DNA of 64,000 nt from Stramonita haemastoma (GCA_030674155.1 CM060323.1:50707357-50771356), one strand, 5' to 3'; counted from the stretch's first letter, positions 1 through 33,200 are shown. Notes: generated from the sequence alone by a model not told the origin. Made by a program: numbers and translations.

Positions 1-2380
<2,380 letters not shown>

Positions 2381-2399
2381 GAGATAATGGGCCCTCCCT

Positions 2400-2413
2400 G
2401 TTACCATGGTGAC
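2400..2413 (+). promoter_or_regulatory. RFX X-box in the presumed CAPSL promoter
   Basis: GTTACCATGGTGAC is a near-perfect RFX X-box (two GTNRCC-type half sites facing each other). It lies about 310 bp upstream of the CAPSL-like start codon and just upstream of a candidate first noncoding exon. RFX factors drive ciliary genes across animals, which fits a calcyphosine-like gene. Confidence 0.65.
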
Positions 2414-2421
2414 TGTCATCG

Positions 2422-2428
2422 GTAAACA
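2422..2428 (+). promoter_or_regulatory. Forkhead (FOXJ1-type) site next to the X-box
   Basis: GTAAACA matches the forkhead core RTAAACA and lies 8 bp downstream of the X-box. RFX plus FOXJ1 sites together are the usual signature of motile-cilia promoters. The single heptamer alone would be weak; the pairing and position make it worth recording. Confidence 0.5.
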
Positions 2429-2429
2429 T

Positions 2430-2499
2430 CGGTTCAAGTCGCGCGTCGTGTTCGTGACGCGGCGGAACTGCAAGCACTAAGTCTTTGAGTGCCATACAT
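2430..2499 (+). other. Candidate 5' UTR exon of the CAPSL-like gene
   Basis: A locally CpG-rich stretch (GTCGCGCGTCGTG, GACGCGGCGG) ends at a possible donor GTAGGTGT at 2500. A pyrimidine/TG tract ending in AG at 2661-2662 gives a matching acceptor for the 5' UTR part of coding exon 1. The transcription start is not defined by the sequence. Confidence 0.35.
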
Positions 2500-2707
2500 G
2501 TAGGTGTGTTTTTATGTTTTTATTCCAGCTTTCACTTTCTCGGGTAACTACACTAGAGACACCGGTAACATTGCCAACAATCACAAAGCTATACTATATG
2601 ATGGAAATCAATCAAAACTAGTTAGGAGGAATGCTTTTATTATTGATTTTGTGTGTGTGCAGACCCTGAGATCGTGCGGAAACTACCGATAATTAAAAAA
2701 ATCAACG

Positions 2708-20262
<17,555 letters not shown>

Positions 20263-20534
20263 ACTGCTGCCACACAAGATCAAGATTGCCTCCTCCACCT
20301 GCATCACTCCAAGAGGGACAGAAGAATAGTCATAAAAAAGGAAAGAAGAAGAGTCACACAGCCAGCATTACAAACCAGTGGATGGTTACTAGGACAGTTT
20401 CAAGGATGTAGTAGGTGTGTGGGTGGTTACAAACATCTATGAACTAGAGATCAGATTTTTTTTTTTAACACATGTGCATGAACATATTCCAAAACTTTTG
20501 TAGTTTGGACATAAAATGGAGCGTGCTTTGCTTA

Positions 20535-20540
20535 AATAAA
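20535..20540 (+). promoter_or_regulatory. Poly(A) signal for exon 4b
   Basis: AATAAA 273 bp beyond the exon 4b stop. With it, each alternative last exon has its own 3' end signal. Confidence 0.55.
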
Positions 20541-22660
20541 GAAAAAAGCAAAAACAATAAGAATCAGGAAAATACATCAAATAACATTAATACTGAACAC
20601 CACTTTAAAAAAAAAAAAAATTATTTTATTGATTTTTTAAATTATTATTTAACACCACTTATTTCATAAGCATAACAGCCTAGTATAAGAGCAAAGAAAC
20701 GCTTACATATGGATCAAGAAATTGCGAGGAGAAGACAGATGTCAAGTTGAAGTGATGGGAGTAACATGCCATGGCAGAGAAAAAGGAAGGTTTTGGGCCT
20801 GGTTTGAAACTGTGGATGATGGGTTTTGGAGGATGAAGAGGGGCAGCAGGTGATACCAAATAGATAGACTACCTTTATCAGACACGGACTATTGTCCAGC
20901 TAGCAACTGTTAGAACCTGGGCACACAGAGGGATGTTATATCAGACGTTTATCTGGGAGACTGAGATGGAATGTAATACTTAAGACTGTTACACTACTAC
21001 AGACTAAATGGAGGGTCTGTGACTATGCCTATAATAGTTGGTTTTGATGTTATGTGTTATTCTTTGTTGGAAACTAAATCAGTAGAGATTGAGAATATAG
21101 GGAAGAAGGGACCAGTCTGTCTGTCTGTCCTTGCTTTGACAAATCTGTTCTCTCTAGATCCCCTCTCTCTCTACCATGAAACACAGATTCTGTTTGACAA
21201 ATCAGTTCCCTCTAAGTCTGCCTTTTCAGCTTCAAACTAAAGACCATATGACATAACTATCAATATTTCAATCAATATTTACAGGACACATTTTATAAAA
21301 TGGTACTTGTATATATATGCCACTGTCTTTTTCTCTTTTTTTTGGATAATTATTGACACAGAGAAGACTGACATAAATTATGAGCATTTTAGGATATGCT
21401 ACAACTCAAGTAACTCCCTCTAATTTTTTGCCTTCAATTGGCACAGTATATTTTATCGGTGATACTAAAAGAAAATTAAACTTTGTTACATACCTCCCCT
21501 CATCCCAAATCATTTCAGACATTTATATATGAACCTGTCCAGGCCAAAAACAACCACCACTCCACCTAAAAACAAAACCCCAACCAAACACCCAACTAAT
21601 GAAGATAAAAAGAGCAAAAATGGGCAGGTGTACTGAAGCAATTATGTCTTATTAACAAAAGTTGGAGGGATTTACTTAAAAACATTCAACTATCTTCTGA
21701 TCAGGTACAGTAATCAGTGTTCAACTATACAGACTAATGTCCTTCAATGTGAAAAAAAAAAAATCTGGAAAAATAGGAAGAGTGCAATATATGCTAAGTA
21801 TGTACCACTTACAACTTATTGTATTTTGTGGGTGAGTTGCCTTTATTATGCGCAGGGTTTGGGGGTAGAGGTGTCAGGGGGAGCAGAAGACAGACAGTGA
21901 ACACACAGTGACAAAGAAGATAACAGATGTGTAATAGAAAGAGTATACATGTACATTGTTTATATCAGCTAAGGCTGCCAAATGACCACTGCCAAAAACA
22001 GTCTGATGCATTGCAACCATTCATGAATCTATTTCCATTTAATGTCAAGTCCAATGAACCGCAAGACAAGATTAACTGCATGAAATTAATTGGGGTTTTT
22101 TCATGTTTTAAAATGGGATTGTAGTATACATACATAAATGCTTCTCAGCTATTTGGCTAAGATCATAATGTATGTATGTGTGTGTATAATACACACACAC
22201 ATGTATTTCTGAAGCCATCGGAAGCTGTATCAACCCTGATCTGTATTGATGCAACATTGTTTTCCTGAAAAAGCTCAATCTTTGTATGTCATTGACAAAT
22301 CTGTCATTTATGTACATAACTGGTTACCTGAAATTATAAACATTTTGTTCTAAGATTGCTATACCTCTCAGAAAGAATGCTCAATTATTTCTTTAAAACT
22401 CTTTGTTTGAAATTTTCTCTGTTTGCTAAATAATAAAAAACAAAACAAGACAAAAAACCATGAATATTTCCTATTGCAGATAAGAAACATCAAACTTTTT
22501 TTTTTTTAAAGATCATTATTTTTAAGAATATAGAACTAAGTGTAGAAGCACTGTTTTTCTTTGATGTGCCATGAGCTGTGGTATAGCCTCTATGATTGGC
22601 TCTGCAATAAATGATATGAACTTAACTGAAACACACTTTGCATTAAGAATCAGATTTATC
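20541..22660. other. Intergenic AT-rich sequence
   Basis: Between the 3' end of the CAPSL-like gene and the minisatellite. Short unmatched open frames only; no splice-bounded coding segment recognised. Confidence 0.5.
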
Positions 22661-22670
22661 ATTTACTACA

Positions 22671-23425
22671 TGCCTTGTTTTCTGCAAGTCATCTTGTGTT
22701 TCAAAGTGAAAATATGTCTTTCCAATGTTTCACCTTATTCTCTGAAAATCATTTTATGTTTCAAAGTGAAAATGTCTTTCCAATCTGCACCTTATTCAAT
22801 GCACATCATCTTACGTTTCAAAGTGAAAATATGTCTTTCCAATCTGTCACCTTATTCAATGCACATCATCTTACGTTTCAAAGTGAAAATGTCTTTCCAA
22901 TCTGTCACCTTATTCAATGCACATCATCTTACGTTTCAAAGTGAAAATATGTCTTTCCAATCTGTCACCTTATTCAATGCACATTATCTTACGTTTCAAA
23001 GTGAAAATGTCTTTCCAATCTGTCACCTTATTCAAAGCACATCATCTTACGTTTCAAAGTGAAAATATGTCTTTCCAATCTGTCACCTTATTCAATGCAC
23101 ATCATCTTACGTTTCAAAGTGAAAATATGTCTTTCCAATCTGTCACCTATATCAAAGCACTTTATCAACTTACGTTTCAAAGTGAAATATGTCTTTCCAA
23201 TCTGTCACCTTATTACAAAGCACATCATCTTACGTTTCAAAGTGAAAATTGCTCTTTCAATCTGGTCTTATTCAATGACCATCAGTCTTACGTTTCAAAG
23301 TGAAAATATGTCTTTCCAATCCATCATATACCAGGACAATGGAATAAGAGCCTGGTTTATCAGACACTTTTCTTTCTGCAAATCATCTCATGTTTGAAAG
23401 TGAACGTTTGTCTTTCTGATTTGTC
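22671..23425 (+). repeat. 60/57-bp minisatellite, about 12 units
   Basis: Tandem units of the form TTATTCAATGCACATCATC, TTACGTTTCAAAGTGAAAA, (TAT)GTCTTTCCAATCTGTCAC. The first seven units alternate between a 60-bp form with GAAAATATGTC and a 57-bp form with GAAAATGTC. The alternation breaks down after unit 7, and units at both ends are diverged. Both lengths are multiples of three, which explains long but meaningless open frames. Confidence 0.95.
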
Positions 23426-24207
23426 ATACAACAGGATAATAAATCATTGGACAGAAATTGCTGTGTGTGAAATGTGGTTTGCATGTCGTGAAATTATACC
23501 ATACTAGTTTTTAGGTTGTTGCGATGAGTATTTTATACAGCAAGTCAGTCTTCAAGACTAAAAACCATTTCGGTTGGACTACAAACACCATGTCTGTCGA
23601 CAAATCCACATGCATGGCTAACATAAGCTGTAGAGGATAAAAAAAATACCCCAAAGAGCAACCATCTCTTTTACTATGCCATGTTCATTTGAAAGGTATG
23701 CTTACTTTCTGAAAAAAAAGAGCACACAATTGCTTCTTTTTTTGTTCCTCAAATCCACTTCAGTTTTATCCTGTTAACACGTTGAGTAGGAGACCCAGGG
23801 TAAGAGGGTCACCCTGACATATTAGGGCCAATCTGAGATTTTAGTCACAGCAGGACAGAAGCAAATAGGAAGGGATGGGTAAGTGATGGAAGGGGTGGGG
23901 ATGATTTAAAATAAAAGGTAAAGTGTGGCGGGATGGGGGGGAGTAAAAAGAACAGCCTTTATGGAGAAGTGGTCAAGGACTGACAGAACCAATCACTATA
24001 CTCCACTCACATTGACAGATTCTTTCCAGGCAAACCACACTCACAACAAATAGAAATAAGGATGAAGAGAATACATATACTGTTATTTTGATGGAAAAAT
24101 GAGAGGGGGGAGGGGGGGGGGAAGGAGGAAAATGATCACAAACTATCTGTCATCTTTTGAAGTCACTGAGAATTTACATGCTGTGCACTAGAGAAGAGTG
24201 TTTCATT

Positions 24208-24364
24208 TTAACCTCTTTACTGCGCTGTTGACGAACAGCGTTCATCATAGAAACCGTCACCAGCAATGCTCAGTTGACAATCGCTGTTCGTCATGATTCG
24301 ACGCTCTCTCTCTGTTTCATCCAGCATGTGCCTGAGCAAAATATGATAGCAGCGAAAGGGTTGA
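24208..24364. mobile_element. Small piggyBac-like MITE
   Basis: About 157 bp with imperfect inverted ends (TTAACCTCTTTACTGC on the left; GCAGCGAAAGGGTTGA on the right). TTAA followed by CC(C)TTT is the usual border of piggyBac elements; the right TTAA appears mutated to TTGA. A perfect internal palindrome, GACGAACAGCG and CGCTGTTCGTC, is included. Confidence 0.5.
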
Positions 24365-24407
24365 CCCATGAGCAAAAAGGCAATCTCATCTGAATTTTGG
24401 AACTGTA

Positions 24408-24413
24408 TTTATT
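24408..24413 (-). promoter_or_regulatory. Possible CENPC poly(A) signal
   Basis: AATAAA on the - strand 1.5 kb downstream of the CENPC stop codon. It is the first clear hexamer I noticed; a 1.5 kb 3' UTR is plausible but unproven. Confidence 0.3.
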
Positions 24414-25197
24414 TACAAGGCAATACAACACAGTGAATAGCATGAAGGTTCCTGAAGATAATGTATGTATATGTCACACAATGTTTAAAGAATATTTGAA
24501 CATATACAGCTGGTCATTGATAGCACAGTTCAATGTGTGCACTTTCCCTGGCTTTTCTTTTGACATGCGTACAAGCTTGTGCTGCATTTTCATAGTGTGG
24601 TAGGGTCAATGTTGTATGTAACCAAAAAACCAAAAGTTACAAAAGCATTACATTATGTACACAACATGTCCTCATCATGGCTATGAATATGAGAATGACA
24701 AAATGATAACATTTGTAGCCACAAATTACTACAGTTTTACACTTTTTAATTTTTTTAAGTCTTGTTGCATGCACTGAAGAAACAACAGTTTACATTTCAG
24801 ATAGTTTTGCTGAACTTGAAGTCGTGCTGTTCAGATATTCCCAGTTCACATCCAGATTACCAAGAACTGGGCAGACACTACAGAGCAGTAATGAACTCCT
24901 TTCGTCAACACAGACTTATCTTCATATTCATCAAAGGAAAAGCACAACGAAAAAAGCATGAATCAAGATACAAGACTAAAAAAGATCAAGTATTTAACCA
25001 ATCTTTAATTGTAAAGTGAATCTGGATGAGAAAAAAAAATTGGAGCACATCCTAACACAGACCAAAGACAATGTCATAAGCCAATATAAGATTTAGACAG
25101 ACATATCTGTGGAAAGAATGAATCATTTTGGTACTACAGAAGGAATATTGAGACAAAAAAATAAAAATGACGAAGAATGTGATTGTAAAAAAATCTG

Positions 25198-25234
<37 letters not shown>

Positions 25235-25907
25235 TTTTAACACAATGTTCAGAAAGTAGGACTATCTGTACTTAAACAGAGCCTCTGGTATTCTTATTGG
25301 GTGAAGCTGACATGGATGAATGTCTGTTCTTCAATATGGTTAAGTGGTAGACAAATAGCATGCATTTCCTTTCACACAATACGCTGACTAAAATTTTAAT
25401 TATTTCATCCACATGAACAAGAGTGTTATAAATGTGCATGTTTTGATACTGTACACTGAGCCCTCCTAACTTCTCATATTGACATTCAGAAAAATAACGC
25501 AGAGCACCTTAAGAACAAGGGACTCTACCAAAGATATTTAAAATCAGAAGTGTCTACACAGTCTGCCATCAAGTTTCTGAAGAAAAGGCCAGCTTATTCT
25601 TCCTCCCCCCCTCCCTCCACCATGAAGTCTGCTTGATCCACGAAAAACACTCATTCACGGACAGACGGGCTTCCTTTCAGGGCTGAAGTGTTATTAAAGT
25701 CCACCATCTGCATGATTTACTGCAAGGTTCACGAAAACAAACAGGCTCCCTGACACAAAGCTTTCAGCCCTCACGCTCTTTGCAGTGATCTTCAGTGAGG
25801 AGAAAGGCTGATCCATCCCTTGATGAGGAATCCTCAGTGTCTGCTTCATCTGCCTGGTTCCCCACAAGGTGTGTGAGGGCTGGCTGTCTGTCCGGAGATG
25901 GGGATTT

Positions 25908-25999
25908 TCATGGGTCACTGTCCTCCTGGTCCACCATCAGGTTTGCAAAGGCAAGGCTGGCCTCCTCTTTCCGCAGATTTTTCACCTTGTACACCGTAC
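25908..25999 (-). CDS. CENPC: CENPC last coding exon 20 (cupin end)
   Basis: Acceptor TGTGTGTCCAG. It encodes GTVYKVKNLRKEEASLAFAN and ends in QEDSDP and TGA. VYKVKNL...EASLAF matches the final strand of the CENP-C cupin (vertebrate YYNIKNL...SVLLF). Confidence 0.9.
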
Positions 26000-27141
26000 C
26001 TGGACACACAGGGCAAAGAAAAAGAATCGTTAAAAAACGGGCTGTTGGTTTCAGTGTATAAATACACATTCAGAGCATGGCTTTAAAACAGGAGAAGGCG
26101 AGAAAACCTGAAGGTAATCAGCTGTTCCTCTGCTAACTGCTTCTATTCAGTCTATATGGTTCAACAAGAATTTACAATGGGACAGGCTGAGGCTTAGGTG
26201 TGGTGGAACCAAACCTGGTTAGCTTTGACTAACTGCTTTTACTTTGTAATGCACTGTGCCTATCGTAATCTGGCCTAAGCCAAGAACTCTGTCAATTATT
26301 GATGTAAGCATGTGCCAAGGCCTACATCAAAATATTGTTATGCATTAAAATGTTATGCTGAGAATGTCTTCAACCATGAGAAACACTTTACAACTTGTAC
26401 TCTCTCTTTAAAGAATAAAAAAAAAAATCCTCTAAAGTAAGAGTTTGACCACCTATACAGCAAGGTTCTTGAAAACGGTAATAGATGCAAACTTCTCATC
26501 CAGCATGTATTTATGGACTCACTTTGATTCCCAGTGTGTATAAATGACCAAGACAGAGGGCTTATCCTGGTGACCCCAGGGCTTCAGCTAGGGAATGTGC
26601 AACAACAACAAATATTGCAATGATTCTGCACATAATGCACAGCAGCTACAGCAAGGAGACAGTTTTCTCAAATGCCCTGCTGTCAACATACGCTTTGTTA
26701 TGCTTGTTAACAGAAAACCAAAGGACTAATGACACATATGAAATTTTTAAAAAACACAAAAAACCCCAACTTACCCCGAGGAACGAAGAAATGATCCCCT
26801 GTCTGCAGAATGGTGGTTGCTCGGTTAATGGTGACCATGACTTTGCCATAGGTGATGAAGTACAGCTGAAACAAACCAAAGTGTTCGGCAATCAGTCTGC
26901 GGAATGTTTGTTCCCCTACACTGAATGGAGGAGAACAGAAGAAGAAGACTGGAAAAGGATGGTGCAGTTAAAACCACTGAAGAAAAAAAAGTGACTGAGA
27001 AACAAGAGCGCAAAAGATAAGAGTGAGAGACAAGAAAGAGAAGGAGGGAGAAAGACAATTACAGTGGTTTTCAAAATTTTTCCAAGAGAAAAACAGCAAC
27101 GAACAAATTTTGTTTCTGAGAGTTATAAAATAAAGAGGGAG

Positions 27142-27201
<60 letters not shown>

Positions 27202-30200
27202 CAGAGACAGAGAGGAGATGGAGGGAGGAGGGAGAGAGAGAGACAGACAGACGACAGAGACAGAGGGAAGGAGGAGAGGGGGAAAGGAAAAGAGAGGAGG
27301 AGGGAGAGAGGGAGGGAAGGAGAGAGAGAGGGAGGGGGAGAGAGGGAGGGGACAGAGAGAGAGACAGAGAGAGAGAGACAGAGACAAAGACAGGGACAGC
27401 CATAAGGTTTGGAAAGTAGATACAAGCACAGCCCACTCACCACAGCTGTGCTCATGGTACGCTGTAGAGGTTTCTCGGCGGCGGGGGCCAGGGTGAGAAT
27501 GCCTGTGGTGAACAGGTTCTGCTGTGTCATCAGCTTCAGGGTGAAGGGGTCGTCGGGTGCCGGACTGCTGCCACTGCACCCTATCTCCACCCCTCTGGCT
27601 GCCGGGTTGAAGCAACCTGCACGTTTCAAGTCAGCCACTGTCACTCGTTTTCCACTACAGTCTATCTATCACTAAATATGTACTGTTCTCTATCAAAATT
27701 TTTTTTTTTTTTCCAAGTCTAGTTTTAAATCCACCTTTTTTCCCGTTAAAGCATACTTTCCATGTGCTCTGTGCATTTTTTCCCCCAGAAAAAAGGGTTT
27801 TTAAAAATATGTTTTTTTTTTTTTACATAAAGTCTCTCTGCAAACTTGTTCTGAAGATCAGGATATGTGTTGATTTTGCGTGTGTGTGTGTGTGTGTCTA
27901 CGTGTGAGCTTTTTCCATCAGAAATATTCTACCATTTGAAGTAGATGGCTGTTGTCTGTTGTTATAATACATCTCCATATACACAGTTGTGTGATAAACA
28001 CAGTGTCTTATTTTTGTAGAAAACATTTCCAGATGTTGCTTGACATGGAGGTCATTCTTCACTGGATTGTTTGTGCGAATCATTTTCTGACAAGCTTTTG
28101 CCCACATATATGTTTATAGATTTTTGGAAGCAAATTTGAGAGAGAAACACTCAAAGGGAAATGGGTGGGAAGAGACATGGGGGTGGGGAGGGGGGAAGAA
28201 AGGTAATGTTTTGTGTAACGCAAATGCTTACCAGACTCAAAACTGAGCACAGCAGTCACACACAGAGACAAAAAAAAAAAAGCCCCCAACAAAAAAAAGG
28301 TGCCACCTGAGGCAGCAGCAGCAGCACCTACCCATGAGCACTTCTTGCTGTGTGTCGGGGTGGGTGACAGGGATGTCTGTGCTCTCAGTCATGTCCAGGC
28401 AGCTGGACACATCCACATGCGTCGACAGCCGCTTTTTCACATCCCCCGGGCCGACTGCTGCTTCTTCGACACCACTGGGCGACACACGTTTTCAATAATC
28501 CAATTACACTTTTAAAAAATCTTATCGTCCTAAGGAAATTCATCTTACAGTGATAAAAACGTACATGTGAACAACTATAAACATATGCACATATACAGCT
28601 TTCATTGCACAAGACATACACTGATTTTAATCACACACACACATGCACGTACGCGTGCGCACACACACATGCACACACTCACACACACACATGCACTCAC
28701 ACACACACACAACACACACACCACACACACACACACACCACACACACACAACCACACACACACACACACCACACACACATATACAGAGGCACATTCAGCC
28801 ATACAAGACAATCCTTTGGCCCCAGACACAATTATCCACCTCTTGATGAAACCAGCCCAGAAAATTGCCGAAGTGTTTGAAAGCATATTTACTAAAAGAC
28901 ACTGACTACAAAAGAAATCACTCAACTCCCTTTGGTGTGAGTGGAGGATTAGTACTAGATGTGTCTATCACTTACAATACAACATGTGTCTATCACTTAC
29001 GATTCTTTTGCTGCCTTTTCCTTCTCTTCAGATTCTCCTGCTCAATGTAGAGGTGTTCCCTTGATGGCTCGATGCCCACCACCACAGGTCCTGAACAGCA
29101 AGCAAGTGGAGAAGATATCAAGATAAAAAGTTACACTTTTTCCATGGCACATAAATATAACACCGACAGATTAAAAAAACAAACCCCTCTCCCCCCCCCC
29201 CCCCCCCAAACAAAAACAAACGCCACCAACAGATTGAAACAGAAAGTGAGAGATAACCAATGGCCACCAAGAGGCCAGGGAGAAAGAAGGTGGAATACAA
29301 ACGGTTCATAAGCTGATGCCAAAACTCACCTGATTTTCTTCTGTCATAGATGATCTGTTCATTCTTGTACCACTCTATGGGCCTCACACGTGTTCTCTGT
29401 GAACGCCTTAGGCCTGTTGTGTTGGCTTGTGGAGGCACTGGAAAAGGAGAAAAAGGTTGTGAGTACACAACAACTGCATAAGGACAGTGTTTTGTGCAAA
29501 TGTCTGATCAAAATCAAAACCCCAGTCTGCAGCTCTGCTCCTCTATATCCAAAAAATCATGGCAGTTTTTTTTATGCCTTGGATGGGTCTGCACTGGCTT
29601 GATATTTCGCATTTTCTCTCAGCCTGAACATTCTTGTTGATTTCATTTCAGCTCTGATAAAGATTAAACTCTGACTCTATAAATCAAAAAATGAAAATTT
29701 TTTAAAGAAAAATGTTTTTCTGAAGATTGAAAATTTTTGTTAATGTAATGTTGACCTCAGCCCTGATTGATGATTGAAGTCATACTTCTTTTTATCTGGC
29801 TGAGGGGAGAAAAAAAGGAATCAAGTTAGAAAAAAGGAATATATCAGCACATAATACTGAACAAAGATGGCAATTATTCTCTTACTGGATAACGCACTGG
29901 GAATACAGTCACACCAAGAGAGCCTGAAAAACAGACATAGACATATCCAATATTCATACAAAAAAGTGAACTGACCTATTTTGTTTTTGCTGGTGGACAC
30001 TTTGCAGGCAGGACTGGGTGTGGCTTGCTGAAAGTAATGGACAGGACTGGCTGACATACTGGGCATCATGGAGGCTCCTCTCCATCCATTCGCTTCTCTA
30101 CAAACACACGCATACACCCACATTCATCATTAGCATACTGCAAAGAGCAAAAGCAGCAAGATACATTTACACATAGCCCATGATTGTAACTAAAACACAA

Positions 30201-33200
30201 AGCGACATACAGAGAATTGACATTTCTCCCTGAAAGGTGTAACACATTCCACGAGACTTTATGAACCTTTCTTTTTTCATTTCTGCACCAGCCATCCTGG
30301 CACAGAGGTTGATGCTATGAACGGTTATCGGGGATATCATGACATCACCCTTTTAATTATGGCATATCTGTAATCTTTTCCAGGCACTAAACATCTTCTA
30401 TCCTATGTTGAAAGTGCTGTGGTTAAAATTGGAAGACTAAAACCCCATTCCTAAGTTTTTTATTTTGTTTGTTTTTTTTATTATATATTTTCTTCATATT
30501 CCTAAGTTACTGAGATGAAAATTTAAGTTTACCATAATCATGCACACCAAACTCCACACAGAGGACTGCTCTTGCAAGACTGCCAGCCCAGCCAGCAGAA
30601 CACACGCTGCCCGCTACACAAGGCACTCTACAAGAGGATCTTGCCCAACCCCACCCCAGTGGCCAAGAAGCTCTATGGGGATTGGGAGGACATGCGGTGT
30701 ACAGCTACCTTCATCACAGAGACTGAGCTACCAATCTGACGAATGCAACCCCCCCCCCCCCCCCCCCCAACAGCCTGACCAACACTGCAGGCAAAGGCAA
30801 GGAGTTTAGGCACACACAGCCAACAAGACAGCACACACAGACCTGACATCAAACACAGAAAGGCACCTGGAGGACTGATGCTGTGACGTGTGACATTTTC
30901 ACTGATGGTGACTCGGCGCTCCTTTCTGCGTGTGGCACTGCCCCCTCCCTTTGCTCTGCTGTGCAGATAGCCACTGATGGGGGTGGACCCCAGCACTCCT
31001 GCTCCAAGAGACCTGTGTGGACCTGAAGCTGAGCCTGTGACACAAACACTTTGGAGTCAGAGGACACAATAATCGCAACAAAACAAAGCAAAAAAACCAG
31101 GGAGGCGGCATTGTGCCTGCAATTTGAATAGCCCAGGATCGCGTCCAGGATCAAGCTACCACCATGACGTCCATTCAAGGGGATTTTTACCCTGGAGTTA
31201 ACATCAATACTGACCCCACTCCCTCAAAAGTCCTTTGGATAAGACTATAAATTGAAGCCCCATGTACAAATGCATGCAGAACATCTTGTGGACATGTTAA
31301 AATCTGTTCTGCCTTTCGGAAGAGTAAGCCATTTGTGCCAGTAAAGATGGATGACCAAATATAAAAAACCCTTCATGCACCCTGGTATCATGTTTAGATA
31401 TCGTCCCAGGAGTCGGAATGCAGCTACCTAAATGGTGGACTAAAATGGTCGCATACACAAAAATCCTCACTACTGGTGAACATCAGAGCTCTAGTCAAGG
31501 AACGATCCCCTCCCCCTAATAAACAAACACTTAACCTCTTCCCAAAGAAGAAGAAGAAAAAAAACACCCACACAAACACCATCCCCTCTCCCCCTGCTCA
31601 CTTGTATATATGTACACTGAACAAGAGCAGGTAACAAACTGCATTTTCATGATAATTACATCATAGGTGTCTCAAATTTTTGAAAAACAAAAAGAAAGCA
31701 GACAAGACAAAAGCCAACACTTGAAAAGCCTTTCTGATAACATCTAGGGAAGTCTGTTTTTCAAATTTAACCCCCCCAACCCCCCCCCCCCTCAAACAAA
31801 CCAATCCAGAATACTTTCATGTATGAATTTATCAAACAATAATATCAGAACATTCAGCCCCTTTTCTGAATATTTCAAAATAATGGAATATGTTCTTTAG
31901 TAATCTTTTGCATTTCTGGTCTTAATGTTTGCCAGGCCATACAATATAATACCACTCTTTGTCTCAATTTCTCAAAGTTCTGTCACTGTGAGTTATAGAT
32001 TCCCTGCTTACGTCACCCCAACTGCTAGATTTATCTTACAGATATGCAGCACAGTGACTTATTCCATCTGAATGAAACATAAGAACAAAATAAAATCCCA
32101 CAAAAAGTAGACACAGCAAACAAACACCCTAATGCTAAACAAAACTTGCATGCTGCTACAGAATAAAGAATTATGAAGATCATTCTTAAGCATTTGAAAG
32201 AGTAAATGCAGGAATGATTTATGAAGTGTACACAAATGTAGCCACATGCCTAACACTCCACTGCACCCTCAACTCAACACAAACACAGACTTTTTATTAC
32301 ACTTACCTAAACGTGGTGAAGAAACAATATCATCTTCTACTGTCAGTGGTGTGCCATGCATCAACTGCTGTGACCGCCTTGTCTTCAAAGAGGAAGGCAC
32401 GTGGCTGAAGCGTCGGAAAGAAATGCCGCTCTTCAGGGCAGAGTCGCTCATGCTCAGGTCTGCCAGAGTCTGCCCTCCAGGAGTACCAAGCACATTTTCC
32501 ACTGTACAGGAAAAAAGACCTTTGTTGTAAAAAAACAAAGAAACCCTGACAAACAAAATAAAACCATTGTTGAATTGAGTGGAAGCTAATCATCTTGTAT
32601 TTCTTTCATGAACTTCTGGTTTGACAAAAATGTAGTGAAAAAACATCTAACAGAAAAAAAAATTCTTTCACATATATTTTTCATACATGTTTGTGTAAAC
32701 AATGACAATCACAAGAACTCTACTTTTGTGTGCGTTGATCAGGATAATAAGTCTAATAAGTCATAAAAACATACAAGTTTCACGTCAAAAGTCTGAATCC
32801 TACACAAAAAAAACTTCAGTAAAGTTAAGGAAATCAGTCAAAGTGTTACCTCAACATGCTAATTTAGAAAACTGCCACATGTAATTTTGCACCATTCTAA
32901 CCAACCGCCAATCCATTCCAGTGTCACGGTGTCTTAATTGAAGGGGCTTAGGGATAGAGTGAGAGGTTGAGGGGCTCCTCTGGAATGGACATGGCTGGTG
33001 AAAGTGGCAAAGACTCTGCACGCAGAACATCTTGCGCACACGTTAAATCCTGTTCCACTTTTCGTAAGAGTACGCCATCGTGTGCCGGTGGGAACAGATG
33101 ACATTTACAAAACTGCATACACACGGGGACTGGATGTAAAAAAGCACAAGAGTGCTTATCCCATTATCCTCGATATAAAAGAATAAATTAAATGAAATAT

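Noticed and set aside
22571..23397. Series of + strand open frames, 90-160 codons
   Set aside because: They are made by a 60/57-bp minisatellite whose units are multiples of three; no start context, domain or splice support.
22671..23425. CRISPR-like regularly spaced repeats
   Set aside because: Whole units are repeated without unique spacers, in an animal genome; this is a minisatellite.
24897..25019. + strand Lys/Arg-rich open frame
   Set aside because: Short AT-rich frame without homology, in the presumed CENPC 3' flank.
26866..26915. A longer CENPC exon 19 including VGEQTFRRLIAEHFGLFQ
   Set aside because: It cannot be joined in phase to exon 18 and does not fit the cupin; the acceptor GGTTTGTTTCAG just inside gives a perfect join.
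27064..27644. Overlapping open frames on both strands
   Set aside because: Produced by the (GA)n block; only 27441-27616 on the - strand is a real exon.
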